Shown: in pieces, positions 49,050-60,909 of the stretch | Position numbering within the stretch: position 1 is the stretch's first letter | How the letters are laid out: the number at the start of each line of letters is the position of its first letter | Assembly (NCBI GenBank): GCA_963921425.1 | Contig: OY992835.1 | Coordinates: 8,618,001 to 8,682,000 of the forward strand | DNA: 64,000 bases | Source of the DNA: Dryas octopetala | Taxonomy: Eukaryota; Streptophyta; Magnoliopsida; Rosales; Rosaceae | Reading direction: 5' to 3' | Notes under the pieces: generated by a model | The model's input: the letters and a program-made list of their open reading frames with translations, nothing else | The model's database searches: none | What the model was told of the DNA's origin: nothing | Position numbers and translations under genes: made by a program

Positions 49050-49306
49050 AGGAAGGGATGGTTCTTTCATTGCATTGATAGAACTTCTCAATAAAGGCAA
49101 AAGTGCCCTATATCTATCCAAGAAGATCTCATATGCAAGAAAATTGGTCATCCTCTGGTATCCCTGAAAAAGAATATCCATTCAAATATTTTGGGGTTCC
49201 CATTATCAAAGGTAGACTCAAGACTATTTTCTTCTTTGAAATGGTTTCTAAGGTGCGCAAAAAGGTAGAGGGCTGGCAAGGTAAATTGTTAGCGGGAAGG
49301 ACTGTT
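49050..49306 (+). pseudogene. LINE reverse-transcriptase fragment
   Basis: The plus strand encodes [20 protein letters not shown] in one frame and then, after a shift, [17 protein letters not shown] and VRKKVEGWQGKLL. These match the plant LINE pattern (LN..KS.....I, PF.YLGVP, K..GWK..LLS.AGR). It is fused to the mitochondrial segment and both lie inside hAT element B. Confidence 0.75.
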
Positions 49307-49715
49307 ATGTATATACACATACACATATACATTTATGTTTTATTATACTTGTAATGTTGTATATAATTTTAAAAGTTTATTACTTTATTATTTATGGTAT
49401 TACATAGTTTACACTATTACTATTTACAAACATAATAGTATTATATAATAACTTAATAAGTATATTAATAATTTATTAGAGTAAACAAACGAAAAACCTA
49501 TTAAATATGTTATAATTCCCAAATTGGGCTTTGGGCGGGCCTAAACGGGTCGGGCTTCGAGTGGCCCATGGGCTTCAAGGGGATGGCCTAAGCCCAACCC
49601 AAGAAACTTTCGGGCCGGCCTGGCCCGGCCTAAATTTCTAGCCAAATCGGGCTTCGGGCCTAATGGGCCGGGCGGGCTTCGGGCCTTGGGCTTTTTGGTG
49701 AGGCCTAAGTTGAAT

Positions 49716-51167
49716 GCAATGCAATGAGGCATTTTAGAAACTTAATCAAAAGAAGTATGATGTTGTCCTATTATGCGCTTATTGTAGTGCATGGATTTTG
49801 ATTGTATACCTTTTTTCTCCGTAATGAACTATATTTAGTGTAATGAAATTTTATTTTCATGAATTTCACTTTTTTTTTTTTGTTAAGAAGTGTGACTTGG
49901 TTTGATATTGTTGTTGGTAATGATTTCTGAAGTGAAAAGGTATGAAAAAGAATATATAAATCATGAATTTAATTTTTTTTAAATAAAATCATAAAGACGG
50001 CGTGCATTGCATGCCCTAAAAACCACCAAGAATACCTTTTACAGTGTGCAATGTTTGTCATAAAAGGCTATTTACAACGTTCATTTACTTTATTTACGGC
50101 ATGCACTGAGTGTCGTAATTGATAATGACCTTTTACGGTGTGCCGTAAATTGCTAGTTTTGTCGTAAATGGATTACATCCTGGACACAAGTAATTCGATA
50201 TCAGCATTCGTATGATAGTTTCCCGTGGGTACCTGATTTGGTGTGAGTTGTTATTACTGAGCATATATAGATTTATTTAAGTTTCATTAAATATTGTGCA
50301 TTTGTAATTTATTTAAATTCTATGGAACCTTGAGCATACTTGATTTAATCTAAATTTTACTCCAACTTATTGGCATCACATTCGATCGTTTTCAAAAGTT
50401 TGCGAAAGGGTTTTAAAACTGAGGGTTTTCAAAACTATAGGATATAGATTTGAGATTAATGGTTTACCTAGAAATGGTTTTAAGAAAAAAAAAATAGTTT
50501 TAAATTTTATTGTGAGATCTCTTTTCATGTTTTCTCAATTTTGTTTTTAATGTTCCCTCCATGTTTGTAGCCATTGTTGAGGTCGGCCCATACACGTCAA
50601 GGCATCCTTCCCACCTCTACCTCACAAACATTGTAGGCGAAATGTCCTCTTTTATTATTTCTGTTCATATTTTGATGTAAACTCTATTGCTCTGATAACC
50701 TATGCTAGGGTAAACTTGATTTGTTGTAATATTGTTGTATTAACGGGTCTGGGACCCTTTGGATTGTGGTTGGGGTGGTTGTTGATAAAATGAAGTGTTT
50801 CTTCATGTTTTATAGGTAGGGATAGTCAAATTTTTAAGGGAGATTCTGCCAAAATTTCGATAAAATTTTCCCTTTGATTGACTTCCTTATTTTAAACCCA
50901 AGGGTAGTTCAAGTTAATGGGCCCGATGTCTATATGATTTTGGACCCCACAGGGCCATCTCGGGGTCCAGGGTGGAATCTGGGGTCGGTCTTATCATTTA
51001 GTCTTTACTTTTTCAAATACTGAAAACAATCACCCAAAGTTCTATCTATTTTACCCCCACTGGATTAGTAATGCAAGAAAAAAAAATTAAACATATGCTT
51101 ATATTAACTTAGGAATCAAAGAAAATTATTCTTTTTGTAAATAAAAATTTCAAACACTAATATTTCA
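49716..51167. other. AT-rich intergenic DNA with a palindrome-rich tract
   Basis: No gene is supported. Bases 49995-50165 hold repeated ACGGCATGCA/TTTACGGTGTGC-type words in both orientations, like the subterminal region of a decayed transposon. Confidence 0.4.
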
Positions 51168-51309
51168 TGAGAAGGACTTGCCTATCCCCATTATTGGGGA
51201 TGCGGCATCACCTTTCTCTCACTCTCACTCACTCACTCACTCAATCTCTCTCTCTCTCTCTATGTGATGCCATATCCCCAATAACAGGGATATGCAAGTC
51301 ATTTTCATA
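51168..51309. mobile_element. Hairpin MITE, first of a pair
   Basis: Left arm GACTTGCCTATCCCCATTAT and right arm ATAACAGGGATATGCAAGTC are inverted, around a TCAC/CT microsatellite (51218-51262). Confidence 0.7.
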
Positions 51310-51324
51310 GTTCATATATAAAGC

Positions 51325-51488
51325 ATGAAAATAACTTGCCTATGCCCGTGATAGGGATTAGCTGGTGTCACGGGAGAGAGAGAGAAAAAAAAAGAGAAGA
51401 AGAAGATGAGAGAGAGAGAAAAGAAAGAGCCATAAGAAGTTTTGGGGATGCCACATCTCCCTATCCCAGTGATAGGGAAGTTTCTCAT
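51325..51488. mobile_element. Hairpin MITE, second of a pair
   Basis: Left arm ATGAAAATAACTTGCCTATG and right arm TAGGGAAGTTTCTCAT are inverted, around a GA-rich centre. The arms resemble those of the hairpin 15 bp upstream, so two related MITEs sit side by side. AAAGC on both flanks may be a TSD. Confidence 0.65.
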
Positions 51489-51584
51489 AAAGCATATACA
51501 CATATATCATTGCATAAACATAGGCTGCATATATTTACATTAACAACTTCAAGTTTGACCACTTGGTACATGAGTCATTTTACA

Positions 51585-52199
51585 TAAGGGTGGCATTCGA
51601 TCGGCTACCGAACCAAGAACTTCTAACCGAAAACTGCCCGAGGCCAGTCGGAATACCAACCTGCCAACCGCATTCGATCTGACGGTTGTCAATTTTCGAT
51701 ACAGTCGGAGGCGGTCGGTAAGCTTCAGAGGTGGTTAGAGTCGGAATAGAGAAAAGAGAGAGATGCATCGATGAGAAAGAAAGGTTTTAGAAAGATGACT
51801 GATGAGAGAGATGCATGGATGAGACTTGAGAGAGAGATGCAAATTGTAGATAGAGAAGAAGAAGATGATGCAACTCACCCAGTCGCCGTCGCACCCAATC
51901 ACCCAGTCGCCGGTCTGAAGAATAAAAGAAGAAGAAGAAGCAACAACTAGAGAAGGAGAAGAAAAGCAGTAAGAGAAGAAGAAGAAGAAGAAGAAGAAGA
52001 AGAAGATGATGAAGCATGTCAATTGGTATCGGTGTGCCGAAGGTTTGAGATTTCCCAACCGCCATTGCCACTGACATGGGTCGGATTGGTAGAGAACCGC
52101 CTACTTCAGTGGGAAATCCGACGGTTTGGAAGATTCCGGCTTGTTTCTCGGTCGGCTTCTCGGTTGGTGCCTATTTTTCAGATCATTTTCCCACCCCTA
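51585..52199. mobile_element. hAT-type element, TSD ATTTTACA/ATTTTATA
   Basis: Ends are TAAGGGTGGCATTCGATCGG and TTTTCCCACCCCTA. Flanking 8-mers (51577-51584 and 52200-52207) match at 7 of 8. The interior contains a long GAA-rich tract (51846-52015, including (GAA)n at about 51973-52006) and GGTCGG/CCGACC motifs. Open frames here are low-complexity and not credible proteins. Confidence 0.8.
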
Positions 52200-52207
52200 A
52201 TTTTATA

Positions 52208-53330
52208 TCTAGTCACAAGCCAAAAAGTGCAAAATCATGTTACTACACAGCTTGTACGTTCAACTAGATATACAAAAGATTCAAAAAAGCTTTCAAGGTC
52301 TTCACATCAATCCATCCCATTGGTTGCATGTGATGGATTTTTAAGAATAATGCACAATTCATTTAACATTTTTTGTGAAATGGGATTTTGCAATTATAAA
52401 AGTAACACATGGACTTTGAGAGAATTTTAATCCTCTATATCCGAAAATACTAGGGACATGTGTTAGAGATACACTCTACATGTCTCTACTACTTGGCATA
52501 AAATGCCATTTAATTGGTCACTTATCCAAAGAGATTTTCGAAACCAACTTTTAAGTATCATAAAGGTGGTGTCGGGGAAAGATCATGGCTTTCGCGCGAT
52601 CCTTCTGGGATGCGATATTGTCCTCTTTAATAGTATGTTCGAGATTATCAAAAGCTAAATGCATCTCAGCATCGAGAACTCATGAAAAATAATTCTTTCC
52701 AATAATATATAATTCCACGAACTCACGCTTTATTAAGTTTGACATTCTTAGAACATGAGAAGAGCACTTGGGTCGTTCTGATAAACGTATTTGATATATT
52801 AAGTATAAAACTAGAGAGAGAGAGAGAGAGAATTTAGACAATATAAAGCTTGAGTAAGCTATCTTTATTTCAATAATGAGTAGGCAAAGTAAACTTGGTG
52901 GTGGTGTACATTTACCTTGTTTACATTAGTAAATAAAGACTTTGGTAAAAAGATACTTGTACATAGTAAAGACAAAGTAAATTGGTGGTGGTGTACATTT
53001 ATTTTGTTTATATTAATAAGTAAAAGTCATGGTAAAGACACTTGTATATAGTAAAGACACTATACATTAAACCTGATAAATTAAATGGTGGACAGCCACC
53101 TCTCTAGCTATGGGGAGCCACCTCACGATTGTTTAAAACACATCACACATTCACACCTACTCTATTTTTGGCATTGATTTCTTTTTTTTGGTCACAATTT
53201 TTGGCATTGATATCTAAGTTGGTCCCAACTCTCAAGTCCCATCTTTTCAAGGACTATTTCGATTTTTGACATTATCTTTGGCGAGTAGGATTTCACATTT
53301 TTGGTAGCCAGTAGGGGTAGGCTTGTAGCG
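52208..53330. other. Intergenic DNA with an 89-bp tandem duplication
   Basis: Bases 52884-52972 and 52973-53058 are diverged copies of a unit opening CAAAGTAAA and containing TTGGTGGTGGTGTACATTTA. An (AG)n tract lies at about 52813-52832. No gene is supported. Confidence 0.6.
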
Positions 53331-54318
53331 AGCATCGGTATTCGAAAAGTTGAAAACACAGGCTCCTAATCCTAGAGCGCGCAAGCTGCCTAGCAGTAGC
53401 AGACAGACGTAGACCCAACGACACCTTCACACACACACACACACACACAGGAATCTCGGATTTTCTATTTCCAATTTTGTCCCTATTCCCAAAACAACAA
53501 ATATTATTTTACTCTTCGCGCTCTGTAGCGTTGGCCACCGCTACAGTTCGCCTGGGGCGCACTCTGTTGTCCGTTTTTGTCCTCCTCCGGCTATCCTACG
53601 CACACGTGACACGCCACGTACCCTCTTTTACTGACAAGCCAAGTCTCTTTTACAGTAGGAGCAAGACTGAAGAGACTGCGAACAAAGCAAAAGGCTTTTG
53701 AGTAGAATGGCAGAAGGAGGAGCCTTCTCGAGCTGCTCCATGTTTTCGATCTCTAGGGGTTCGCAACAAACGACGTGTCGTATGTACGGGTCTCTTTCCT
53801 TCGGCGCTTTTCATGTTCGTCTCTATTCAATCTTCAGTCTCATCAGGTTTAGCTGCTTTCCTTGGTCCATTGCGTGCTGCAGACATGTAGAAAAAGAGAT
53901 ACAGTTTTAGCGTGCGTCGTTGTTTTGCGGTGAAAGGTTGCTTTCGTAGCTCTGCAATTTTTATTTTTGCAGAGGCTTGTTGTTGTTTGTTCTTTACTCG
54001 CTTATTAAGCAGTCCCAGTCCAATTATTGTACGGAGTTCTATTTCTGGGTTTTTTTTTTTTCTCAAGTGTTTTGGGTCTTTGATATTTGCTCTAGTGTAT
54101 GGTATTTTGGGAAGGAGAAATGGGGTTGAGCTTTTCGGTGAAATGGGGTTTTAAGAAAATTGGTTCATTGTCTTGCATTTTTTAAATGGGGAACTGGGTT
54201 TTGTAGATTTCATGGAGGTTTGAGTTTTTGGCTTCACAAGCTCTCAACTTTTGTTGGAGGTGGAGTTTTCGGTTTGGAAGTAAGGTTTTGAGGTTTTCTT
54301 TAGTGGAGGAGAAGAAAA
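53331..54318 (+). promoter_or_regulatory. Promoter and 5' leader of the TRM22-like gene
   Basis: The tract is less AT-rich than its surroundings, with a (CA)n run at about 53430-53449. From about 53470 it probably includes the transcribed leader. Short open frames at 53477-53701 and 53698-53910 precede the main ATG and could be upstream ORFs if transcription starts early. No start site can be fixed. Confidence 0.4.
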
Positions 54319-57300
54319 ATGAATGATAGTACAGGGAAAACGGCATCGAGTTTGGCCATAACAGAGAAGCGGACGCATAAGCCTGGTGGTTGTGTTAGCA
54401 TTTTCATCCAGCTCTTCGATTGGAACCGCAGGTTCGCCAAGAAGAAGCTCTTCTCCAGGAAATTGCTTCCTCCATGTGAGTATTTTTCCTATCATATAAA
54501 GCTGCATTGCTCTTCTTTATAAGCTCATCTTACTTCCTATCTGATAAAAAAAATGTTTGATGATATTTTTGTGTTATTATGATGTATCAGCTCGTGCAAA
54601 ACAAGTTGCAAAGAAGTTTAAAGATGAGAAGATGCCCCATTCCAAGCTTCATTTAGTATACATCATATTTTACCTTTTTGATTTGGATTCTTGCTTTTCA
54701 TGTACTTTTCTTGGTGGGTTTGATTATTTTAACTCCCTTTTTTTTTTGGCATGCTGGGTGTTCTTGAATCATAGATTGCTGATGAAAATAGTGGGGGGTT
54801 CCCAAATGTGAAGAAAAATACGAATCGTAGCGTTGTTGAGCATAAGCATGAACTGCGAGCTCCGAGTTTGGTTGCTAGGCTAATGGGTCTTGAAACCATG
54901 CCTGCTGCACGTGAGAAGCCCAATAAAGCTTCATTTACGGATGCTTGTGATAGTGGAGAGAAGAAATTTGTGAATAACGATAGTGATTGTGATAGAGAAG
55001 AGATGAATTGGGACAAAGGAAATGCAAAGCTTGAATCAAGGCCTCAGAAGCTTCAGAAAATGGGGCCTTATGAGAAAAGGGCAGTGACTCGGTTTGGAGC
55101 CGAGACACTTCAAATTAAGAGTGTTCTGTCACGGTCCAGAAAGCATCATCATCACCCAAAGCTTGCTACTCCAGTGAAGAGTCCGAGGATTCCTTCTGGG
55201 AAAAATGCTTCTCGAACCTCTCGGTTGATTGATGCTGCTACTAAAATTTTGGAACCTGGGCTGCAGTCTACAAATAGAGCAAAATGCACTCTCACTTACC
55301 CAAGTTCTTTTCATTATCCTCGTATCGATGAGGTTGTGGCAGAAGGAACAGTGGTTCAATCACCAGAAATATCTAAACAAACAGGTTACAATGCTGGTGC
55401 TACTAATTCTCTGATGGGCCATACTTCTTGCAGAAATTGCGGTAATTTGGTAGATGTTGTGGACTTGAGGTCAAAAGTGGAGGAACAACAATCTGTTTTT
55501 CCATCTTTGGCTTCAAATATTGTCAATGCCTCTTCACCGGTAGCAGAACAAGGTAAGCCCAAGTCATCTGTATCCTCCTTTGGGCAAGAAGAAGATGCAA
55601 CTTTTCAGGGAACCCAGGAACAACCCCTACCAGTTTCTGGTCAAAAGGGCGTACGATCCCTTGGTGAACCTTTTACAGAAAGAAAGTCTTTGCCTCTTGA
55701 AGGTCAAGCTTCATGGCAGTTGTCTCCGGGTCAACCATGCAAGCCTCAGAATGAAGAATCATCTTCTTTCACCTTAAAGCACATGTCTCAGATGCAGCAA
55801 CAAATGTCACTAGGAAGGGAAAGAATGCCACCCAGATCGAAACTAAATAATCATGATAGCAGAAGAGCCTCATCAGCTGCAAATGCTGTTAGAGGGAACA
55901 AAGACTTTGTTGCCTTGAACCGAAGTCTGAGTGGTCGCACCCAACCAAGGGTGCCTACCAAAATGAACGAGTCTAAGTTTGACACAGAGAGGAAAACCCT
56001 TAATGGGAAAGATGATTACCCACCACAGTTAAGAACTTCAATGCGTAAGAGGAGGATGATCAATGCTAGTGGCCAAGTTGAAGGTAGAGGTTTTGTTAGT
56101 TCAACTGCCACAAGGCCGAGGAATGTTCAGTTTGATTCGCCATCAGGAAAAGGAGTAGAAAATGGTGCTCACTTGATGAACAACACTTGTGCTAAAAGTA
56201 AATTATATGCTCAGAGAGAAGGTAACAGAGCTTATGGAAATAAGGACACTGATGTTATTTCATTCACATTTAAATCTCCTATAAGGAACAAGACTGCAAT
56301 CTCCTCAGATATGGAGGGTGCAACCATGGACAATGACACAAAGACACCTTTCCAAAAACCATTGCCACTGAGTGGAGATGCTATTGGTGCCTTTCTGGAG
56401 CAAAAATTAAGGGAGCTAGCTTGTCAAGAAGATGATGACTTGGCAACAAGTGCTTCATCCAAGAGATCCACTGCTATGATTCTTCAAGAGTTAATATCTG
56501 CCTTGACTGCGGACCGTTCCATTTCTCATGATGGTGACATGGCCGATAAAGATATAAAATCACCAGTAAGTTCCTTTTTTCTATGGATACATTGTTCTAT
56601 TTCTCATGATGGTGACATTGCCAATACAGATATAAAATCACCCGTAAGTTTTTATTGATACATTGCTCAAAATCCTAACTGTTGAGCAATTTACACCCCC
56701 TCCTTTTTTGGTGGGCTTTTGGGGGCTGATGTCACTTTGCCTTACTCCTCACTAATTGTACTACAATGTTGTTTCCAATTGTTGTATATTAGGAGCCATT
56801 TGTGTTAAAAAAAAAAAAAAAATTACAAACAGCACACTTGGATCTCAGCTTGCTTGTCTATTCAAAAATCATTTGTTGGAACTTTAGACTGTATTTGACT
56901 ATTTTGAGAGAACAGTGTTTCTGAATTTTGGGTATTTTCTGACAAAATGAAGTCTGAGAACTTTGAAGAGCAATTTTATGATCATAGTTTTAGATTTCAC
57001 TATTTTTCCTATTTGAAACCTTTTTTGTTGGCTTATTGTGTGTCATTATTCTTATTATGATTAAAATCAAGTATTACTTGTAAGTGTCTAATATGAAGGC
57101 TTTTAGGAATTTCGTTTTAGATGTATGATTGGAGTTCTCAAAATGGAAAATGTAGTACTGGGTTAGTTATACAACTGCCATCCGCAATGCCAATACATCC
57201 AAGATCTCCCATTAAATGTTGTAGATATTGATGGAAGATAATTGGGCATTTTTCAAGTTGGATAACTATTATAAAGGTTTAGTCATATTAGGTTGCATCA

Positions 57301-60233
57301 CTGTGAATCCTGATCATGTTTTATATAGTTGGAGATTTCATTTCTATATATATTGTGGATACAAACAGAAAAGTTCTGGAACTAGGATGGCTAAATAAAA
57401 TGGAAACATCATTGTTGCCGGTTGGATTCATTAGACCTGCTGGAACTTTCTGAGTACTTGCATAGGATGACTGTTCCACCAAGCTAGTTTAGGTTTTGAC
57501 ACCTTGTCAGAAATATGAAGCAGAATGGCAACTCTTTCTTAATCATTATAATGATCTTGACCATGTATTTTGTTTATCCATTCTCATGTCCTTTAGCACC
57601 TTTGTGAGTGCTTACCCAGTCTTTTAACAGTAATTACTGTGACATCTACTTGGTATGGAGATTGCACCTGCATTGTGAACCATGCTACTTGTAATTTAGA
57701 TGATGACAGGATTGAAGAGGAATTCAAGTATTGAGAACATATGATATTGCATTAAGATCAGGTTCCCAATTTGGAAAGTTAATTCATTAAGGCATTCTGG
57801 ATGGACTATTGATTCAGTTTTCTTACGCTTTTCTTAATAATATCAACAAAAAATTCATATTGCATTGACCAACTAGGTGCAGATCCTTGGTTGTATTTTG
57901 TAAAGTGACTCTCGGTTGTCAGTGACTGCCTGTAAGAAAGATTATCAACTCTTCAGGAATTACATTTTCGGGCTGGTTGTTAGTACATTTGCTTCCTTTT
58001 CTTGTGTTTCTTAGTGAAAAATTATATGGAGGAGCATTCCTCTTGTGATGTAGAACCAATAGGGAGAAATATTCGAGGGAGAGAAAGTGAGGAAGAAAGA
58101 GAAGAGAGGGCAAGGAAGCAGAACAAGAGGGGTAGCTAGGGTTTTAACATTTCATACATTCAAGTTTGTCCCCAAAAGAGTCACATCGTAACCATTTTAT
58201 CCCTTCAATCCAAAATCTACTCAAAATTAAAATCCCATAAAATCCTCAATTGATCATTTTGCATGGATAAGGATACAAGATATGTGGTATGGTATGACAC
58301 GACGATAGTACAATTGTACAAAGCTCCAAAATTAGGATATGCATACAACTAGGATACAACAATATACGGAATATTCTCTAGAGCGATCAATCTGCACTGT
58401 CGATATCATGGTTGATTGATACACAAAGGATGCTTCCTGATAAGATTGTGTATTTCAAGGTGTAGGTTTAGAGCTTAAATTTTAGGTCACAATACCCGAG
58501 AGCTAAAACCTAGAATCTAAGTGATGAACAAGTGAGGAGTTACTATTGTATTATCTTATCATTTTCCATAAAGTTAGAGTGAGAAGGATGAGGTAGAGAC
58601 TTCTCTGAGTATTGTGCTAAAATATAATTTGCTAGCTGATTGAAGGAAGGTTTGAATCCTTTATGGAAAAAGGAAAGAAAGTGAACTTGTTTTGAGGTGA
58701 GATGTTACGGGTGAAACTGATTGATGCAAAAATGAGGGAAAAATTATTGTGAAATGTTCCTCATGCAAAGTGGCCTTTTGATAGAGGTTAATGGCCTATG
58801 GGACTCCAAACCCGGGTTGGGGTTTGAGGCTCTACACCTGTGTCATAATCATTAATACTGTTCTTGTTGACAAAATTGTGAAGGTGAAGTCCTTAAAATG
58901 CGTCTTTAATATGTTATTTGCTCCAGTCCCAAAACAAAAAAAAAAACTGTTATGTGATTCACCTCAAGTTTTACTGCTTAATGTTTCTGCTGAAATATCT
59001 TCAGTTGTTAAAGCTTAGTTGCATTTCCATGCAAGATAGTTCTTTATGTTTCTTTTTTTACCCATCATTAAGTTCTCTTGGCAATTAGGATTGTTAGTCT
59101 CTCTGTTAATGTGCTTGCGTTGTGGCTAACTTGCACGTATTATTATTTTCTAGAGATTTGTTTCACAGTTGACAAAAAGGGTGCTCTGGCAAACATCTTT
59201 ACTGACTCCTTTGGTTTCTGTGTTACTCCTTAGGTTGAAGGAAAGAAAGATAGGTCAGTTGGAATCTCTCAGGATGGTCGTCATCTGAGCCCTGGGTCTG
59301 TTTTTGAAGCTTCATTCTCTTCTAGTAGTCTGGATGATAGCTCAGGTAGAGTACTTGAATAATAGTAGAGATTGCAAAGACAAAAACAAATGCATAATTA
59401 CCTTTGCTAAAATCTGCTACATCATTTTTTGCTGTCTAGACATCCTTTGAACCTTCTAAATGTGATTTTTATGTTTTGTTAATTTTCATTTGTCTTGCTT
59501 CCATACAGGGCATAGGTCATTCTACCCTAGCTCTATGGATTACTCCGATGATCATTTGCAACCACTGGGACACGACGTTGATTGCATAGACTCTGCCACT
59601 TCAGTGGACATAAAGAAGACTGGTAGTGAGATGATGACTGCTCTTGTCAATAATGTATCTAGGTTATTACATGGAATTGATGCTGCTGGCGGAAGATTCA
59701 GGAGCAAACTCACCTATGCCAATGAAGTCATCGTGAATGCTGAACTATTGTTTGGAGATGTGACTCTCCATAACATAGATGGTATTGAAGGTCTTGTCAT
59801 CAGTCCCTTTCTTCTTGATCTGGAAACTATTGCCAGCAGCATCTTGAAAAATTGCAATGTGTTTAGTGGTTTGGAGGACACCAAAGAGGGGAGTCAACTT
59901 AGTGAATTACTTTTCGACTGTGTTATAGAGTATTTGGACTCAAAGTATGGCCGATACTCTAACTCCGGATTCAGATTTTGGCAAAAATTGCCTTTGTCCA
60001 TGAATCTTAAGTTGATTCGAGAGGTTGAAGAGGAAATTAAAAAGTGGACACATTTGGCTGGAATGATTCCTGATGAGATAATTGAATGGGATATGAGCCA
60101 TTCGCTGGGGACATGGACAGATTTAGATATTGAAGCTTTTGAGGCCGGTTCTGAGATTGATGGGGATATTCTTCAAAGTTTGGTTAATGAAGTTATGATA
60201 GACCTCTGCGAGAGCAGGTTGGGTTCCTTTTGA
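54319..60233 (+). CDS. TRM22: TRM/LONGIFOLIA-family protein (TON1 Recruiting Motif, TRM22-like)
   Basis: Exons are 54319-54475, 54591-54655, 54775-56565, 59234-59345 and 59509-60233, with GT-AG introns. They total 2850 bp, 949 residues. TRM proteins associate with microtubule arrays and recruit TON1/PP2A complexes. Evidence: an N-terminal CVSIFIQLFDWNRRFAKKKL, the motif VARLMGLE at residues 107-114, a long basic Ser-rich disordered middle, and a C-terminal DUF4378-like region (about residues 765-945) with KLIREVEEEIKKWTHLAG and a final LVNEVMIDLCE. Intron 3 is 2.67 kb and holds no recognisable gene. The donor of exon 3 is duplicated 78 bp downstream, so a 975-residue form is possible. The specific TRM22 assignment rests on recalled synteny and motif layout; family membership is firm. 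Confidence 0.88.
56517..56665 (+). repeat. Tandem duplication of the TRM22-like exon-3 end and its splice donor
   Basis: Bases 56517-56594 and 56595-56665 are near-identical in the ATTTCTCATGATGGTGACAT part, the GATATAAAATCACC part and the following GTAAGT donor. The donors sit at 56566 and 56644, exactly 78 bp apart. The frame stays open between them. Confidence 0.93.
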
Positions 60234-60909
60234 ATTTCATGGAAACCCTGGCCTTAGTTTTTGGTTATCAGCCATGCGAAAATGTGAGATGCAATATGCT
60301 GTCTTTTAAACCGAGCAAGACGGTATTCTTTTGTACAAATCAATGGAAGGTTTAGTTTAATGTATTGGATTTTGTAGATGAGCTTTGTGTTTATTGTATG
60401 CAAACGTTTTTTTTTCAAGTAATCTTTAATTCAACTGAAGTATTGAAAGATGAAAATAAAGGGGTAGGGATGATGGGAGTACAATTGGGTTTGAGAATGT
60501 AAACTTTTCTCAAACGTGCACCACCCAAAAGGGAAAAAAAATGACATTTGCTAAATGTATGAAAATTCTGAGAGAACTTGGAGCAGGCTAAATACATGTC
60601 AACAATTCCCAAGTACATGTCAATATTATTGAACTCCATACTAGATCTGAACTCCATCAAAGGGGAGTGGAAATTCATCACTTGATGAGCAGATTACACT
60701 AAAAAATCATCATAACTCAAATACTAGATACATCATACATCCAAAGCTTTACAACCCATCAGAATCAATAAAAGAATAAGTGGAGTGGTAATTAAACCCT
60801 CAGGCAAGAAATGAAGAAAACAACCCAAAAAAACCCTCATAGAAAGCCAAACAATTTAGTAAAGATATAAGAGCAAATTCAGAGATTGGCCACCACCACA
60901 ACCACACTC
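60234..60909. other. Shared 3' region of two convergent genes
   Basis: The TRM22-like gene ends at 60233 and the minus-strand gene ends at 60910, so this holds both 3' UTRs. No poly(A) site could be placed. Confidence 0.5.

Larger units (their letters stand above)
46772..49707. mobile_element. hAT-type element B with a composite insertion, TSD AGTTGAAT
   Basis: Perfect 8-bp direct repeats AGTTGAAT lie at 46764-46771 and 49708-49715. It starts TAAGGGTCGGCAATG and ends GTGAGGCCTA. GGCCC/GGGCC-rich termini and the long inverted tracts with AACATATTTAATAG are as in element A. Two units of the 340-bp repeat start at 47333 and 47672. Comparison with A shows that 47944-49306 is an insertion: the A-like sequence breaks after TTATAGTTGTAT and resumes at TGTATATACACAT. 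Without the insert it would be about 1.57 kb. Confidence 0.85.

Noticed and set aside
48591..49181. A 196-residue minus-strand protein
   Set aside because: Only the part after 48947 is cox3-like; the N-terminal part is antisense of a LINE fragment, so the fusion frame is accidental.
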